The notes: generated by a model not told the origin, from the letters alone. A stretch of 64,000 bases of DNA from Streptomyces himalayensis subsp. himalayensis (GCF_013778455.1 NZ_JACEHE010000013.1:186001-250000), one strand, 5' to 3'; positions 26,246 to 35,304 are shown, counted from the first letter of the stretch. Numbers and translations: made by a program.

Positions 26246-27595
26246 ATGACCGACGCGGGCACAGGCACGTACGGGAACGCAGACCCGGCCCGACAGGCAC
26301 AGGACGCACAGGACCGGTCCGACGACCCGTACCTGATCATCTCCTCCGACTGCCACGCCGGGCTCCCCACCGAGGAGTACCGGCCCTATCTGGACGCCCG
26401 CTTCCATCGTGCCTTCGACGACTTTCTCGCGGGCCGGGACGCGCGCCGCGAGGAGGCGACACGCCTCGGCATACGGAACGAGGCGTTCGCGCACAAGTGG
26501 TTCCAGGACAACGAGGAAGGGCTGCGCGGCGGTTGGGACACCGCTCAGCGGCTCAAGGAACTCGACGGCGACGGAGTGGCGGCGGAGGTCGTCTTCCCGG
26601 ACGCCGACGCCGTCGACAGCCAGACCGCCGCCCCCTTCGGCGTGGGCCTCGGCCTCTCCGGCGACCAGGACCCCGAGCTGGGCATGGCGGGCGCGCAGGC
26701 CCACAACCGGTGGCTCGCCGACTTCGTCTCCGAGAACCCGGAGCGGCACTGCGGTGTGGCCCTGCTGCCGGTCACAGCCGAGCCCGGCAAGGTCGTCGCC
26801 GAGATCCACCGCGCCAAGGAGTCCGGACTCGGCGCCCTCATGATCCCCTCCATGTGGGTCGACAAGGAGCCCTACCACAACCGCCGTTACGACCCCGTAT
26901 GGGCCGCGGCGGCCGACTGCGGGATGCCGGTGGTCACCCACTCGGGAGCGGCGCCGCGCCACGAGTACGGCGACCACCTGGGCATCTATGTGAGCGAGGT
27001 GACCTGGTGGCCCGCCCGGCCGCTGTGGTTCCTGCTCTGGTCGGGCGTCTTCGAGCGGCATCCCGGGCTGAAGTTCGGGGTTGCCGAGTCGGGCTGCTGG
27101 TGGCTGCCGAACCTACTGTGGTTCATGGACCGCCTCTACCTCGGCGCGCACGGCGGCAAGAAGCTCTCGCCGTTCGCCGAGCTGAAGCGGCCCCCGCACC
27201 AGTACCTGGACCGGCAGGTCTTCATCTGCGCCACCAACACCAAGCGCCGCGAACTCGCCCAGCGCTACGAGATCGGTGTCGACAACATCCTGTGGGGCAG
27301 CGACTTCCCGCACCCCGAGGGGACGTGGCCCGACACGCGCGCGTGGCTCGCGAAAACCTTCCACGACATCCCCGTCGTGGAGACCCGCCGGATGCTCGGC
27401 CTGGCGGCGGCCGAGGTCTTCGGCTTCGACGTGGAGAAGCTGACGCCGCTGGCCGGCCGTATCGGCCCGACACCGGCCGAACTGGGCCAGCCCGCAGACC
27501 AGACGGCCGTCGAGGCGTCCTGGGCGCGCTCCCGCGAGGTGGGCCGCCACTGGCTGACCGACCACGACTTCCCGGCCCTGGGGGTGACCCCGTGA
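26246..27595 (+). CDS. Amidohydrolase family protein 1 (ACMSD-like, amidohydrolase_2)
   Basis: 449 residues with a TIM-barrel metal-dependent hydrolase or decarboxylase pattern. The N-terminal metal site reads IISSDCHAGLP (Asp-x-His where many family members have His-x-His). Further ligands lie in VVTHSGAAPRHEYGDH, and the closing Asp in ILWGSDFPHPEGTWP. Amidohydrolase_2 members include ACMSD and related decarboxylases of aromatic or beta-keto acids. The following gene is a paralogue and overlaps by 4 bp (GTGA). Substrate unknown. Confidence 0.9.
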   Translation: MTDAGTGTYGNADPARQAQDAQDRSDDPYLIISSDCHAGLPTEEYRPYLDARFHRAFDDFLAGRDARREEATRLGIRNEAFAHKWFQDNEEGLRGGWDTAQRLKELDGDGVAAEVVFPDADAVDSQTAAPFGVGLGLSGDQDPELGMAGAQAHNRWLADFVSENPERHCGVALLPVTAEPGKVVAEIHRAKESGLGALMIPSMWVDKEPYHNRRYDPVWAAAADCGMPVVTHSGAAPRHEYGDHLGIYVSEVTWWPARPLWFLLWSGVFERHPGLKFGVAESGCWWLPNLLWFMDRLYLGAHGGKKLSPFAELKRPPHQYLDRQVFICATNTKRRELAQRYEIGVDNILWGSDFPHPEGTWPDTRAWLAKTFHDIPVVETRRMLGLAAAEVFGFDVEKLTPLAGRIGPTPAELGQPADQTAVEASWARSREVGRHWLTDHDFPALGVTP

Positions 27596-28905
27596 CGACG
27601 ACCGACCGAGACCCCGTGACAGCCACGACCGATCGAGCCCCCGAGACGGCCACGACCGATCGAGCCCCCGTGCCGCCCACGACCGACCGCTACACGGTCA
27701 TCTCCGCCGACTGCCACGCGGGCGCCGACCTCCTCGACTACAAGCCGTACCTGGAGTCCCGGCACCACGACGCGTTCGACGCCTGGGCGGCCACCTACGT
27801 CAATCCGTACGAGGACCTGCTCGCCGACTCCGCCGACAAGAACTGGAACTCCGACCGGCGCCTCGACGAGCTGGAGCAGGACGGCATCGTCGCCGAGGTC
27901 GTCTTCCCCAACACCATCCCGCCGTTCTTCCCGTCCGCATCGCTGATGGCCCCCGCGCCGACCCGCGAGGAGTTCGACCAGCGCTGGGCGGGCCTGCGCG
28001 CCCACAACCGCTGGCTCGCCGACTTCTGCGCGGCGGCGCCAGGCCGCCGCGCGGGCGTCTTCCAGATCCTCCTGGGCGACGTCGACGAGGCGGTGAAGGA
28101 GATCCGCTGGGCGGCGGCCGCGGGCCTCAAGGGCGGTCTGCTCCTGCCCGGCACCCCGCCGGGATCGGGCCTGCCCGAGCTGTACTCCTCGGCGTACGAC
28201 CCGATCTGGGCGACCTGCGCCGAGCTCGGCGTACCCGTCAACCACCACGCCGGCTCCGCCTCACCACCGCTCGGCGACGAACCTGCCGCGCGCGCCGTCT
28301 TCATGGTGGAGACGACGTGGTTCTCGCACCGGGCGCTGTGGCATCTGGTGTTCGGCGGAGCGTTCCGCCGCCACCCGGAGCTGAAACTCGTCCTCACCGA
28401 GCAGGGCTCGGGCTGGATCCCGGGCGTGCTCGACATGCTGGACTACTACCACGGGCGGCTGGTGGCGGCGGCCACGCGCGCGTCCACCGCCGAGTCCAAG
28501 TTCGGTGCGGGCCTGGCCGCTTCGATGGGCAAGGGCCCGAGCGAGGTCTGGCGCGAGAACTGCTTCGTGGGCGCCAGCTTCATGCGCCCGCACGAGGTAC
28601 CGCTGCGCGACCGCATCGGCCTCGACAAGATCATGTGGGGCAGCGACTACCCGCACGACGAAGGGACGTATCCGTACTCCAGGGAGGGCCTGCGGATCGC
28701 GTACGCGGGTCTGCCGCGGGATGAGATCGCGGCGATGGTGGGCGGCAACGCGGCCCGCGTCTACGGTTTCGACCTGGCCCTCCTCCAGCCGATCGCGGCG
28801 AGGGTCGGCCCGACCGTGGAGGAGCTGGACGAACCCCTGAAGGAACCGCCGGCGGACGCCACCAGTCCGGTTTTCGCACCCGGGGGATCGGTCCGCGTCT
28901 GGTGA
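27592..28905 (+). CDS. Amidohydrolase family protein 2 (paralogue)
   Basis: 437 residues from a GTG overlapping the previous stop. The first ~30 residues are a Thr-rich linker with two near-identical TATTDRAP units, encoded by a 17-bp direct repeat (CGACCGATCGAGCCCCC). The barrel then starts YTVISADCHAGADLLDYKPYLE, closely parallel to the first paralogue (Asp-x-His), with VNHHAGSASPPLGDEP and IMWGSDYPHDEGTYPYS. Two adjacent paralogues suggest either a heteromer or successive steps. A strong hairpin terminator follows 26 bp downstream. Confidence 0.9.
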   Translation: MTTTDRDPVTATTDRAPETATTDRAPVPPTTDRYTVISADCHAGADLLDYKPYLESRHHDAFDAWAATYVNPYEDLLADSADKNWNSDRRLDELEQDGIVAEVVFPNTIPPFFPSASLMAPAPTREEFDQRWAGLRAHNRWLADFCAAAPGRRAGVFQILLGDVDEAVKEIRWAAAAGLKGGLLLPGTPPGSGLPELYSSAYDPIWATCAELGVPVNHHAGSASPPLGDEPAARAVFMVETTWFSHRALWHLVFGGAFRRHPELKLVLTEQGSGWIPGVLDMLDYYHGRLVAAATRASTAESKFGAGLAASMGKGPSEVWRENCFVGASFMRPHEVPLRDRIGLDKIMWGSDYPHDEGTYPYSREGLRIAYAGLPRDEIAAMVGGNAARVYGFDLALLQPIAARVGPTVEELDEPLKEPPADATSPVFAPGGSVRVW

Positions 28906-28930
28906 AGGTGACGGCCCTGTACATGGCCGA

Positions 28931-28970
28931 TCGCTCACCCGGGGGCAAGAGAGTTTCCCCGGGTGAGCGA
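28931..28970 (+). terminator. Strong terminator after the amidohydrolase cluster
   Basis: TCGCTCACCCGGGG and CCCCGGGTGAGCGA form a perfect 14-bp stem with a 12-base loop. It marks the 3' end of the decarboxylase-SDR-amidohydrolase transcript. The 250 bp beyond it, up to 29219, show nothing recognisable except the next promoter region. Confidence 0.85.
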
Positions 28971-29219
28971 CCAGGCACCCGAAAGTGACGCTACGCCCGG
29001 CAGCGGTACTCCGCACGGCGAGACCCACACGGGTGCGCCGGGCGAGCGCCTCGGCCGGCTTCATGCCGGAGAGGACGACCGCCTCCGTGCCGGGAGGGCC
29101 GGCCGGAGATCAGCCTGAAGATCAATGGCCGAAGCCACCAAGAAGTGGGCCGTACCGCCGGTAATACTTGTCGGTAACACGGTCTGGCCGCCGCACGCCC
29201 AGGCCTCTACGGTGCACCC

Positions 29220-30119
29220 ATGCCGAACCTGCCCGATGCCGTGCTGTGGTCCATACCGGCCTTCGTCCTGCTCACCGTCGTCGAGATGGTGAGTGTCCGC
29301 CTCCATCCCGACGAGGACGCCGCCATATACGAGGCGAAGGACGCCGCCACCAGTGTCACGATGGGGCTCGGCAGTCTCGTCTTCGACTTCCTGTGGAAGA
29401 TCCCGATCGTCGCGATCTACACGGCGGTGTACGAGCTCACGCCCCTGCGGGTGCCCGTGCTGTGGTGGACGGTCCCGCTGATGCTGCTCGGGCAGGACTT
29501 CTTCTACTACTGGTCGCACCGCGGCCACCACGTCGTACGGATCCTGTGGGCCTGCCACGTCGTCCACCACTCCAGCCGCAGGTTCAATCTCACCACCGCG
29601 CTGCGGCAGCCCTGGACGTCATGGACGGTCTGGCCCTTCTACCTGCCGGTCATCGCGCTCGGCGTGCACCCGGCGGCGCTCGCGTTCTGCTCGTCGGTGA
29701 ACCTCGTGTACCAGTTCTGGATCCACACCGAACGCATCGGCAGGCTGCCCCGCGCCTTCGAGTTCGTCTTCAACACGCCGTCGCACCACCGTGTCCACCA
29801 CGCCTCCCAAGGCGGCTACCTGGACCGCAACTTCGGCGGCATCCTGATCGTCTGGGACCGGCTGTTCGGCAGCTTCGTACCGGAGACCGAGCGGCCCGCC
29901 TACGGACTGACCAAGAACATCGCGACCTACAACCCGTTGCGCGTGGCCACGCACGAGTACGTCGCCATCGCCAAGGACCTCCGCACGGCGGGTAGTTGGC
30001 GTGAGCGGGCGGGGCGCGTGTTCCGCGGACCGGGGTGGCAGCCGGCGGAGCCCGTACCGTCCGCAGCAGCGCGGCAGACGGTCGGGGATGGCGCTGCGGT
30101 CGGGGAGGGCGCTGCGTGA
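29220..30119 (+). CDS. Sterol desaturase/fatty acid hydroxylase superfamily protein
   Basis: 299 residues, integral membrane di-iron enzyme. The histidine boxes are intact: YYWSHRGHHVVRILWACHVVHHSSRRFN holds two clusters near residues 100-120, WIHTERI adds one near 165, and PSHHRVHHAS near 185 another. Four to five helices surround them. Family members hydroxylate or desaturate lipids, and alkylglycerol monooxygenase belongs here. The stop overlaps the GTG of the lysoplasmalogenase-like gene, so the two are coupled; a shared role in ether-lipid or plasmalogen turnover is possible. Confidence 0.9.
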   Translation: MPNLPDAVLWSIPAFVLLTVVEMVSVRLHPDEDAAIYEAKDAATSVTMGLGSLVFDFLWKIPIVAIYTAVYELTPLRVPVLWWTVPLMLLGQDFFYYWSHRGHHVVRILWACHVVHHSSRRFNLTTALRQPWTSWTVWPFYLPVIALGVHPAALAFCSSVNLVYQFWIHTERIGRLPRAFEFVFNTPSHHRVHHASQGGYLDRNFGGILIVWDRLFGSFVPETERPAYGLTKNIATYNPLRVATHEYVAIAKDLRTAGSWRERAGRVFRGPGWQPAEPVPSAAARQTVGDGAAVGEGAA

Positions 30120-30922
30120 ACGGCCGCCGCGAGGGGCCCGCCCGCGCGCTGTTGTGGGCTTTCGCGCTCGCGGCGGTCTCCGATCTCGTCGCCCTGGCAG
30201 CCGGGGCCGATACGGTCCACACCGTCGTCAAGCCGCTGCTCATGCCGCTGCTCGCCGCCCATGCGGCCGCGCGAGGCGGGCCGCGGCTCCTGGTCGGGGC
30301 GCTGCTGTGCGGGTGGGCAGGCGACACGCTGCTGCTGTTCGAGGCCGATCCGGCGTTCCTCGCCGGGATGGCGGCGTTCGCGGTAGGGCACGTCTGCTAC
30401 CTGGTGCTTTTCGGGAGGCTCGTGCCTTTCGCGAGGCTCGTGCCGTTCAAACGGCCTGCGATCTCAGAGCCGGAGCCGGAGCCGGAGCCGGAGTCGGAGC
30501 CGGAGCGGGGGCTGGAGGTGGCGGTGGAGCCGGAGTCGGAGCCGAACCGCGCCGCACGCGCGCGTGCCGTCTGGCTCCCGGTCGCATACGGCGTTGTGCT
30601 CATCGGCACCGTCACGCTGCTGTGGCCGGATCTGCCGGAGGAGCTGCGCGGGCCCGTCGCCGCGTACAGCCTGCTGCTGACGGCCATGGCGTACGGAGCG
30701 GGTCGGCTGGGGCTCGCGGCGGGCATCGGGGGAGCGCTCTTCCTCTTGTCCGACACGCTCATCGCGACCGGCGTTGCCGAGTGGCCGCAGCTTCCGCTCC
30801 CCGATCTGTGGATCATGGGCACCTATCTCGCGGCCCAGTACCTGCTCACCCGCGGGGTGCTCGACGCCCACGGCAGGCGGTGCCCGGCCGCTACCAGCGG
30901 ATGGGCAACGGCAACGCCGTGA
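30116..30922 (+). CDS. YhhN/TMEM86-family protein (lysoplasmalogenase-like)
   Basis: 268 residues, about eight membrane helices. Recognisable elements are VKPLLMPLLAAHAA and GWAGDTLLLFEADPAFLAGMAAFAVGHVCYL, typical of YhhN/lysoplasmalogenase, and LLSDTLIATGVAEW near the C-terminus. The family hydrolyses the vinyl-ether bond of lysoplasmalogens. Between helices, about residues 110-145, is an inserted acidic Glu-Pro repeat (EPEPEPEPESEPE) and a duplicated RLVPFARLVPF segment. The start overlaps the desaturase stop. Its last 32 bp overlap the end of the convergent CopD-like gene. Confidence 0.85.
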   Translation: MNGRREGPARALLWAFALAAVSDLVALAAGADTVHTVVKPLLMPLLAAHAAARGGPRLLVGALLCGWAGDTLLLFEADPAFLAGMAAFAVGHVCYLVLFGRLVPFARLVPFKRPAISEPEPEPEPESEPERGLEVAVEPESEPNRAARARAVWLPVAYGVVLIGTVTLLWPDLPEELRGPVAAYSLLLTAMAYGAGRLGLAAGIGGALFLLSDTLIATGVAEWPQLPLPDLWIMGTYLAAQYLLTRGVLDAHGRRCPAATSGWATATP

Positions 30923-32078
30923 GCAGCGCCGACACGGCCACCACCAGGCCCAGTACGGCCACCTCCACGCGCGCGGGGACGTACGCGCTGTACCGGTCGG
31001 CCGGGGTCGACCGCCCCAGGCGGCGCCTCGCGGCCAGTGCGAGGGCGGTGACGACGGCGACGAGGAGGACCTTCGCCAGCAGCGCGCGCCCGTAGGCCGT
31101 CGTCACCAGCTGGTCGAGGACCGTGGAGGGCGGCATCCGCCGCAGCGTGCTGCACAGCCCCGTCGTCGTGATCGCGGCGAGCAGAACGATCGCCACGCGC
31201 GCGTACAGCCCGAGAAGCGCCGCACCGGCCTGGGGCGCGATCTGACGCCACAGCCGCATCCGGCGCAGCACGTGCAGCAGCCCGCCGGCCCACAGGGCGG
31301 CGCACGTGAGATGGACGAGGGTCAGGCCGGCCCCGATGAGCGGGGTGTCCTCCGTCGGGGGGTGGGCGCGCAGCGCCTCGGCGACAATGATCGCGGCCAG
31401 CGGCAGCAGCTGTGTCGCGGGCCGGCGCGAGCGTGCGCACAGTCCGGCGACGAGGAAGGCGTTGAACTCCAGCAGCGCCACCGCACCGTCACGGGTCTGG
31501 TAAAGCCCGCCGATGTCCATGTCGGAGAGCTGCTGCGGCACCAGGTTTCCGGTGGACACGACCGAGGCGAGCCCCAGCGCCGCCACACATCCCGCACCCG
31601 CCGCGTACGGCGCCCAATTGCGCGGAGACGGCTCCTGCGAGACCCCCGGCACCCGCCGGGCCAGCCATGCGGCGAACGCCTCACCGAGCTGCACACACAG
31701 GGCGGCGAACAGGACCATACGCAGCACTCCGACCCCGCCGACCCCCGGCGCCGCGGCCTCCCCGGTGCCGTGCAGGGCTGCCGACGGGCCGAGAAGCGGC
31801 ACGAGCGCCGCGACGGCCACGAGAACGAGCACCGCGACGGCTCGCCCTGCGGCCTCCCGCCGCACGAGAGCGGCGGGAGCAGGAACGGACGCAGCAGGGA
31901 CAGAGGCGGGAGGGACAGAGGCGGGAGGGACAGAGGCGGGAGGGACAGAGGCGGGAGGGACAGAGGCGGGAGGGACAGAGGCGGGAGGGACAGAGGCGGG
32001 AGGGACAGAGGCGGGCGCGGGTGCCTCTCGGACAGGTCTTTCGCCGTTGGGGCCGGCGTCCGGTCGTATGGAACTCAC
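30891..32078 (-). CDS. CopD family membrane protein
   Basis: About 395 residues with roughly eight membrane helices. The C-terminal half matches the CopD domain (LTLVHLTCAALWAGGLLHVLRRMR; KVLLVAVVTALALAARRRLGR), linked to copper uptake or tolerance. The N-terminus contains eight copies of a Pro-Pro-Ala-Ser-Val unit encoded by a 15-bp tandem repeat before the first helix, probably an extended cytoplasmic or outside linker. The start is uncertain: I chose the GTG giving VSSIRPDAGP; the frame stays open further upstream. No CopC or copper regulator is adjacent. Confidence 0.8.
   Translation of the reverse strand: MSSIRPDAGPNGERPVREAPAPASVPPASVPPASVPPASVPPASVPPASVPPASVPPASVPAASVPAPAALVRREAAGRAVAVLVLVAVAALVPLLGPSAALHGTGEAAAPGVGGVGVLRMVLFAALCVQLGEAFAAWLARRVPGVSQEPSPRNWAPYAAGAGCVAALGLASVVSTGNLVPQQLSDMDIGGLYQTRDGAVALLEFNAFLVAGLCARSRRPATQLLPLAAIIVAEALRAHPPTEDTPLIGAGLTLVHLTCAALWAGGLLHVLRRMRLWRQIAPQAGAALLGLYARVAIVLLAAITTTGLCSTLRRMPPSTVLDQLVTTAYGRALLAKVLLVAVVTALALAARRRLGRSTPADRYSAYVPARVEVAVLGLVVAVSALLTALPLPIRW
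31901..32020 (-). repeat. 15-bp tandem repeat, eight copies, in CopD-like gene
   Basis: CAGAGGCGGGAGGGA occurs seven times perfectly (31901-32005) plus one diverged copy. It encodes Pro-Pro-Ala-Ser-Val units on the minus strand. Confidence 0.95.
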
Positions 32079-32185
32079 CGCAAGAGCTTCGCCAGTGGCC
32101 GTCGACCGGGGCAACTCCGGCAGGACAACTGGTTCGGAGCATTCCGGTAACGTCGGCGGACCTCGGCGCTTTGGTGGTTCGGAGA

Positions 32186-33667
32186 TCAGCGCCACTTGGG
32201 AGCGTCCTCGCCCCAAGGGCTCGGCGCGTGTGCCCAGTTGTCCGGGCCGCCGCGGAAGCAGACCGGCGGCAGCGCATGCCGCAGCCGCCCCAGTGGGCCC
32301 TGCGTGACGGCGAGCCACGGGGTGGGGTTCTCCGGGTCGTACACGGCTTCCACGGCGGTGTCCTGCCCCGCCTCGTCGGCGGCGATCCGGTGCACCAGCC
32401 AGTGCGCCGTCTGAGCGAGGGCCAGCCGGACGAGCGTGGCGCCGCCTCCGTCCAGCTGCTCGGTGAGCGAGCGGAGCACCGCCGTGGCCAGCAGATAGCC
32501 GGTGCCGTGGTCCAGCGCCTGGGCGGGCAGCGCCCCCGGCCGCTCGACGGACCCCTCGACGGCCGCGATGCCCGAGGCGACCTGCACCAGGCTGTCGAAG
32601 CCCCGCCGTTCGCCCCACGGCCCGTAGTCACCCCAGGCCGACACCTGGGCGACCACAACGCCCGGTCGGCGGCCGGCCAGTGCCTCCGGTGTGAGCCCGA
32701 GCCGGGCCAGCCCGCCGGGCCGGTAGCCGGTGACGACGACATCGGCCTCGGCGAGCAGCTCCTCGAACGTGCGGCGGTCGGCGTGCGCGGTCAGATCAAG
32801 TGTGCTGGAGCGCTTACCGAAGCCGGTGTCCGCGTGCTGGTCCGGGAGTTCGGGCAGATGTGGGGGATCCACGCGCAGTACGTCGGCGCCCAGCAGGGCG
32901 AGTGTGCGGGTGCCCACCGGGCCCGCGATGACGCGAGTGAGGTCGAGGACGCGCAGTCCGGCCGCAGGCAGCAGTGGATCTCCGGAGAGCTCCGGCAGCC
33001 GACGGGGCCCTGGCCCACGGTTCGCGGAGGAGTCCGGCGGCCCAATCTGCTCCCGGCTGAGCAACGGCTGCCCGGCCACGGCGACGCCCTGCGGATGCGC
33101 GGACCATTGCTCGGGGGTGCGCAGCGCGACGGCAAGGCCCTCGGCCGCGTATGCGGCGTCCTCCACTTCCGTGGCCCGCCGCTCCGCGAGAGCCGCAGCC
33201 ACCCGCTCGACCGAGGCATCGCCGACGCTCTCGCCGTCGCCTTCCTCCAGCCCCAGCGCGGTGAGCAACCGCGCCCGGTGATGCGGATAGTTCGCGTGCG
33301 TCCGCACCCACCCGTCCGCCGTCCGCCAGAAGCGCGACAACGGTGCGAAGTTGACCGGCGCCCTGCCGTCCACGAGCAGATGCCGCTCGCTCACGAACGC
33401 CGTGGCCACCGCGCCGTCGTCGACCCGCACCTCAGGTACGGGTCGCCCGGTACGGCGCGCGGCGAGCTCGGCGGCGGCCAGCGCGCATGCCCCGACGCAG
33501 GCGCGGGCCAGCTCGACGACCGGCAGCCGCGCAGGCAACGCCCCCTCGCGGACGACGTACGACACACGGTCGAGCAGAGCCGGGTCCCCGCCGAGCGCGG
33601 CCCACGCCGTCCGCGTACCGCCCAAGCCGTCCAGCCCGTCCGGCCCGTCCAAAGGTGACTGCGTCAT
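32186..33667 (-). CDS. Class III CoA-transferase (CaiB/BaiF family)
   Basis: 493 residues. The family core is seen as LRVLDLTRVIAGPVGTRTLALLGADVLRVDPPH, followed by FGKRSSTLDLTAHADRRTFEELLAEADVVVTGYRPGGLARLGL, and GYGPWGERRGFDSLVQ-type YGPWGERRGFDSLVQVASG. The enzyme moves CoA between carboxylic acids through a Asp-linked intermediate. The first ~210 residues form an extra N-terminal segment including a Gly/Asp repeat (DGPDGLDGLGG), making it longer than a single-domain ~400-residue member. It precedes the CopD-like gene, and a hairpin separates it from the protease gene upstream. Confidence 0.9.
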   Translation of the reverse strand: MTQSPLDGPDGLDGLGGTRTAWAALGGDPALLDRVSYVVREGALPARLPVVELARACVGACALAAAELAARRTGRPVPEVRVDDGAVATAFVSERHLLVDGRAPVNFAPLSRFWRTADGWVRTHANYPHHRARLLTALGLEEGDGESVGDASVERVAAALAERRATEVEDAAYAAEGLAVALRTPEQWSAHPQGVAVAGQPLLSREQIGPPDSSANRGPGPRRLPELSGDPLLPAAGLRVLDLTRVIAGPVGTRTLALLGADVLRVDPPHLPELPDQHADTGFGKRSSTLDLTAHADRRTFEELLAEADVVVTGYRPGGLARLGLTPEALAGRRPGVVVAQVSAWGDYGPWGERRGFDSLVQVASGIAAVEGSVERPGALPAQALDHGTGYLLATAVLRSLTEQLDGGGATLVRLALAQTAHWLVHRIAADEAGQDTAVEAVYDPENPTPWLAVTQGPLGRLRHALPPVCFRGGPDNWAHAPSPWGEDAPKWR

Positions 33668-33694
33668 GCGTGCACTATCCCGCACACAGCAGCG

Positions 33695-33726
33695 AGGGCC
33701 GTCCGGGGCACCCCCCGAACGGCCCT
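33695..33726 (-). terminator. Terminator after S8 protease gene
   Basis: AGGGCCGT / ACGGCCCT 8-bp stem with further pairing of CCGGGG and CCCCGA inside. It lies between the protease stop and the CoA-transferase start. Confidence 0.6.
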
Positions 33727-33747
33727 CAACTCCCTCGCCGGCTCCTG

Positions 33748-35304
33748 TTACTTGACGGCCTTCAGAGCGTTGACGATCCCGAAGCCGTAGAAGCCGTTCA
33801 CACGGTCGCCACCCTCGCAGGTGGAGTCCACGACGCCGTTGCCGTCCGGGTCGTACGGCTCGGTCGGGCAGCCCGGGTTGTCGGCCTGCGCCTTGAGCAG
33901 CCACTGGAGCTGCGACGGGGTGGCGTTGGGGTGCGTCGACTTGAGCAGCGCGGCGACACCGGCGGCGTGCGGCGACGCCATCGAGGTGCCCTGCAGATAG
34001 GCGTACTCGCCGTTCGGCATCGTGGAGAGGATGCGGCCGTTCTTCGACGGGGTGTCCGGGATCTGGTACCGGTCGCCACCCGGCGCGGCGATGTCGATGA
34101 CGCCCTTGCCGTAGGTGGAGTAGTACGACTTGAGGTTCTGGACGCCCGTGGCGCTGACCGTGACTACGCCCGGCAGCTGCGTCGGCACGTCGAAGCACTC
34201 GCTCGGGTCGATGGTGCGGGTCACCGGCGTCGAGTCGTCGGGGCTGGACTCGTCGACGATCGCGTCCGAGGCGAGGTCGTGGTTGGAGTTGCCCGCCGAG
34301 GCGAGGTGCAGTGTGCCCTTCTTCTGGGCGTACATCTGGGCCCGGTTGACCGCGTCGACGAGAGCCCGCTGGTCGGGGTCGTCCATGCAGTTGTACAGCC
34401 ACGGGTCCATGTAGTAGCTGTTGTTGGTGATCTCGACGCCGTGGTCGGCGGCGAACACGAAGGCGCAGACGACGCTCTCCGCGAAGAACAGCTGGTTCTC
34501 GTCCGGCTGGGCCACCGTGATGCCCGCGACCTTGACGCCGGGTGCGACGCCCGCAACGCCGACGCCGTTGCGGGCTGCGGCGATCTCGCCCGCCACATGC
34601 GTGCCGTGGTAGTGGTCGGCGTCCACAGGACGCCAGGAGCCGTACGTGGTGTCGGGCTTGCCGCTCACGCAGTCCGCGGACTGCGACGCGGAGAAGTTCG
34701 GGGCGAGATCCGGGTGGGTGTCGTCGACGCCGGTGTCGATCACGGCGACGGTGACGTCCTTGCTGCCCGGGTTGATCTTCGCTGCCTTGTCGGCGCCGAT
34801 CGCCCGGAGATCCCACTGCTCGGCCTCGAGCGGCTCGGCGTCCGCGTCTGCGTCCGCGGCCTGCGCCTTGGCCTTGGCCGCATCGGCCGCCGATATGTAC
34901 TGAGGGGCACCGGCCTCCGTGGTTCCCGCCGCCGTGAGCGGCGCCGTCCGCGTCGCCCCCGCCGACTGCACCCCGCGCACCGCACGAATCTGCTTGCCGA
35001 AGTCCGGGTTGGACGAGTGGACGACGATGACGCCGATCTTCTCGTACGCGATGACGATCGAGCCGCCGGCCTTCGTGATCGCCTTCTTCACCGACTCGAT
35101 CGTCTTGTGATCGGTCGAGGTGTTGACGACGTACGGATAGGTCGAGCTCTCCGCGGCCGCGGCAGTCGGGGTGTCGGGCGCTGCGGCCGTCGCGACGCCC
35201 GGCATCAGCGAGAGGGACGCCGTCAGTGCGATGCCGATCGGCACGGCCAGAGCGGCTTTTCGCCGTCCTGGGCGTCCGGTGCGTCTGGAAGGCAGATGAG
35301 CCAT
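33748..35304 (-). CDS. Secreted subtilisin-like S8 serine protease
   Basis: 518 residues. A signal peptide (basic GRPGRRKAALAVP, then hydrophobic IGIALTASLSLMPG, cleavage near ATAAA) is followed by an I9-like propeptide with YPYVVNTSTDHKTIESVKKAI. The catalytic set is complete: Asp in AVIDTGVDDTHPDL, His in HGTHVAGEIAA, oxyanion Asn in EITNNSYY, Ser in GTSMASPHAAG. A likely extracellular protease made as a zymogen. The 5' region has a small hairpin CTGCCCGA/TCGGGCAG about 30 bp before the start. It is divergent from the DUF485-acetate symporter pair. Confidence 0.93.
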   Translation of the reverse strand: MAHLPSRRTGRPGRRKAALAVPIGIALTASLSLMPGVATAAAPDTPTAAAAESSTYPYVVNTSTDHKTIESVKKAITKAGGSIVIAYEKIGVIVVHSSNPDFGKQIRAVRGVQSAGATRTAPLTAAGTTEAGAPQYISAADAAKAKAQAADADADAEPLEAEQWDLRAIGADKAAKINPGSKDVTVAVIDTGVDDTHPDLAPNFSASQSADCVSGKPDTTYGSWRPVDADHYHGTHVAGEIAAARNGVGVAGVAPGVKVAGITVAQPDENQLFFAESVVCAFVFAADHGVEITNNSYYMDPWLYNCMDDPDQRALVDAVNRAQMYAQKKGTLHLASAGNSNHDLASDAIVDESSPDDSTPVTRTIDPSECFDVPTQLPGVVTVSATGVQNLKSYYSTYGKGVIDIAAPGGDRYQIPDTPSKNGRILSTMPNGEYAYLQGTSMASPHAAGVAALLKSTHPNATPSQLQWLLKAQADNPGCPTEPYDPDGNGVVDSTCEGGDRVNGFYGFGIVNALKAVK

